Below, one piece after another: positions 5,839 to 7,259 of a stretch of 7,259 nucleotides of DNA (the first letter of the stretch is position 1; every line of letters starts with the position of its first letter). The stretch covers positions 1-7,259 of the forward strand of contig CAIXCO010000111.1 in NCBI GenBank assembly GCA_903917955.1, in the 5' to 3' direction. Under the pieces are notes generated by a model, which had not been told where the DNA came from, searched no databases, and was given only the letters and a program-made list of their open reading frames with translations. This stretch comes from an uncultured Chlorobiaceae bacterium (lineage in GTDB: Bacteria; Bacteroidota; Chlorobiia; Chlorobiales; Chlorobiaceae). The translations under genes were made by a program, and so were the position numbers.

Positions 5839-6049
5839 ATGGAAGGGGTTGTTTCCTTGCAACTTTTTTCTCCGATTCTTGACGCTGCTTTTGATCATTC
5901 AAAGCTTTCGAATGCCTCTGCAGAGCGTTTTGATCCTGCAGTGACGCTCAAAATCCTTATTCTCAAAAGCCTCTATACTTTGTTAATTGATCATATTGAG
6001 TTACAACAAAAGGTTCATACCTGTTCCATTTATGCAGGTGATGGGGATG
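5839..6049 (+). mobile_element. IS5-family transposase N-terminal remnant
   Basis: From ATG 5839 the frame reads through F-D-H-S-K-L-S, A-E-R-F-D-P-A-V-T-L-K-I-L-I-L-K-S-L-Y-T-L and D-H-I-E-L-Q. This matches the N-terminal DUF772/InsH-like region of IS5-group transposases (family pattern R-x-D-P-V-x-M-L-K-I-L-x-L-Q-x-L-Y-N-L-S-D-D-Q-I-E-x-Q). After 6009 the frame stops resembling the family. The +1 frame then shows F-M-Q-V-M-G-M (6029-6049), which could be the next family motif (F-M-x-F-L-G-L) after a frameshift. The DDE catalytic domain is absent. It is a dead fragment of about 70 codons, and no terminal inverted repeats are identifiable. Confidence 0.65.
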
Positions 6050-6184
6050 CGGCGTTCCGCTCAACACCACGCAGTCTGCTTTACAACAAAAACGGTAACG
6101 GATTTTTAAATATATGTTTATCAATTCTTAGTGCGTGTAGTAAAACTGAATTTTAAACAGAACCCTTGCATCAAGGTTATTGTC

Positions 6185-6976
6185 ATGAAGAATATTGCCA
6201 CATATTTTAACTTGATGACGACGCAGTTATTGTTTTCAAGCAGATATATTATATCACTGAAACAGAGAATAACTTTTGAGGCCGCAAGAGCTTTCGTGAT
6301 AAAAGCGGTATTGGACAGTCTTTTTCCGAGTTATGTTACTCTTGATCACAAAGAGCCAACTCATCAGCATAATGAATCAACTCGTCACCATAAGTTTCAA
6401 CCTCACCGACATGACTGCTCGGTAAAAGAATTTATCATACCCGATACCATTACTCGCAAAAACACCGTAACAGCAATCTACTCTTCGATTAAAAATCAAA
6501 TAAAAATGACTACCAAAATAGAAAAAATACGCCACAATCGGATTTGGCGTACAATAATAATACTATCTTTCTGTATGGCTATCGTTTATTGCATTCACCT
6601 TGTTGCAACAAACATTAATCCTGCGTCGTTTGTAAGCGCCTTTGACTGGCTCTTTTCGATATCGTATCCCTTGCCAAACTGGTATATCGTTATAAGTGGT
6701 TTTTCTTTTGTGTTTTGTTTCATCAAATTTCTTGAAGCAATACAAGTCAAATCGGATCTTGATGATGTAACGGTTGCTTTGGTCAAATGGTGGCCTGTAG
6801 AGCCAGGACCAATTCCTTCCGAGGTCTCGGTCTCCTTCAAGTACCTCGAAAAAAAATTACGCCTGAGAAAAGGCTCAATAAGCGTTGAGTTAATGGATAT
6901 GATCGCGAGGCGCAAGGGTTTTAAACGGAAATTTGGCGGCCACACCAGTGCAATCTATGAGTATGATTTTTCCTGA
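6185..6976 (+). CDS. Hypothetical protein with two predicted transmembrane helices
   Basis: A 263-aa protein I do not recognise. ATG 6185 has AAGG eight bases upstream; the frame is open back to a GTG at 6131. An inner ATG at 6506 (156 aa, M-T-T-K-I-E-K) has no Shine-Dalgarno but begins just before the most protein-like part, so it is a real alternative. In the long form, residues 55-77 are His-rich (T-H-Q-H, R-H-H, H-R-H-D). Helix 1 spans about 122-141 (T-I-I-I-L-S-F-C-M-A) and helix 2 about 166-183 (W-Y-I-V-I-S-G-F-S-F). A basic soluble tail of ~80 residues follows, containing V-S-F-K-Y-L-E-K-K-L-R-L-R-K and ending Y-E-Y-D-F-S. The open length in AT-rich DNA argues for real coding. The N-terminal third could be a remnant fused by chance. 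Confidence 0.5.
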   Translation: MKNIATYFNLMTTQLLFSSRYIISLKQRITFEAARAFVIKAVLDSLFPSYVTLDHKEPTHQHNESTRHHKFQPHRHDCSVKEFIIPDTITRKNTVTAIYSSIKNQIKMTTKIEKIRHNRIWRTIIILSFCMAIVYCIHLVATNINPASFVSAFDWLFSISYPLPNWYIVISGFSFVFCFIKFLEAIQVKSDLDDVTVALVKWWPVEPGPIPSEVSVSFKYLEKKLRLRKGSISVELMDMIARRKGFKRKFGGHTSAIYEYDFS

Positions 6977-7114
6977 ACATGCAGACCAAGGTGCTCGGTG
7001 TTATGACCAAATACTCACGGAATCGAGACGGATTTTCAATTCAATTTTGAAAGCTCACGACGGTACAGGGCGAAACTAATAGAATCGAATCAGCGGAAGA
7101 GGGAAAGATGATCG

Positions 7115-7155
7115 GGAAGGAATCAGCCTTCCGGGCGCTGCATCGAAGCGCCCGG
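7115..7155 (-). terminator. Tandem hairpins downstream of typA
   Basis: Two overlapping inverted repeats: GGAAGG/CCTTCC (7115-7132, 6-base loop) and a very strong CCGGGCGCT/AGCGCCCGG (7131-7155, 7-base loop). They share bases 7131-7132, so only one can form fully at a time. They start about 30 bases past the typA stop in its direction of transcription. No clean T tract follows on the minus strand, so termination is likely but not of the textbook type. Confidence 0.65.
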
Positions 7156-7186
7156 AGAGAACTGAACATGATTTTCCTGGCAAAAA

Positions 7187-7259
7187 CTAAGCGTTGGCCT
7201 TTTTGGTGGCTTTTGCGCGAAGGTTGACGTCAAGAATTTTCTTTCTGAGGCGGATGCTC
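7187..7259 (-). CDS. typA: TypA/BipA ribosome-associated GTPase, C-terminal end only
   Basis: The last 23 full codons of a minus-strand gene that enters from the right edge. The tail S-I-R-L-R-K-K-I-L-D-V-N-L-R-A-K ends in K-K-A-N-A and a TAG at 7187-7189. TypA/BipA proteins end in a basic tail with S-I-R-[IL]-R-K soon after a V-T-P motif, and this matches. The protein is a translational GTPase that binds the ribosome and helps its assembly under stress. Only the tail is visible, so neither GTPase nor OB domains can be checked. It is probably the core-genome boundary of the accessory region. Confidence 0.75.
   Translation of the reverse strand, partial: SIRLRKKILDVNLRAKATKKANA

Noticed and set aside
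1..7259. CRISPR array, tRNA or rRNA genes
   Set aside because: No regularly spaced repeats, cloverleaf-like sequences or rRNA-like segments were seen on reading.

Overview
The window looks like an accessory, defence-related stretch of a bacterial chromosome, most likely a green sulfur bacterium (Chlorobiales). That placement rests on the sequence style and on the C-terminal tail of a TypA/BipA GTPase at the right edge, which would be the one core gene here. It is an inference, not a proof.

Layout from left to right. (1) 1-328 is debris on the minus strand: a short piece resembling an ISAzo13-type transposase, then a 5'-truncated copy of the last ~71 codons of an hsdM gene with a nonsense mutation. 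(2) 329-575 is a leader with a hairpin, a 15-bp palindrome and a possible 37-codon ORF. (3) 576-2376 is a tight two-gene plus-strand operon: an SMC/ABC-like AAA ATPase of 377 aa, then a DUF4276 TOPRIM-like protein of 224 aa, overlapping by 8 bp, each with a strong Shine-Dalgarno. (4) 2377-2480 is a convergent intergenic with two inverted repeats. (5) 2481-4892 is an intact, long (803 aa) type I methyltransferase subunit hsdM on the minus strand. (6) 4893-6130 holds decayed genes: a truncated Rpn-type nuclease/putative transposase with two stops and a frameshift, and the N-terminus of an IS5-type transposase. (7) 6185-6976 is an AT-rich ORF for an unrecognised protein with two predicted membrane helices. 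(8) 7115-7259 has a double-hairpin terminator and the end of typA on the minus strand.

The most interesting part is the ATPase plus TOPRIM pair. It has the same architecture as the split OLD-family systems (PARIS-like: an ATPase sensor with a separate TOPRIM effector), but with a DUF4276 effector. The pair sits between two direct copies of the hsdM 3' end (214 bp, about 91% identical, no gaps, 2372 bp apart). Homologous recombination between them could therefore remove the whole cassette. No hsdS or hsdR is visible, so the methyltransferase is either split from its partners, which would lie outside the window, or an orphan. An anti-phage role for the pair is inferred from family and context, not shown by the sequence.
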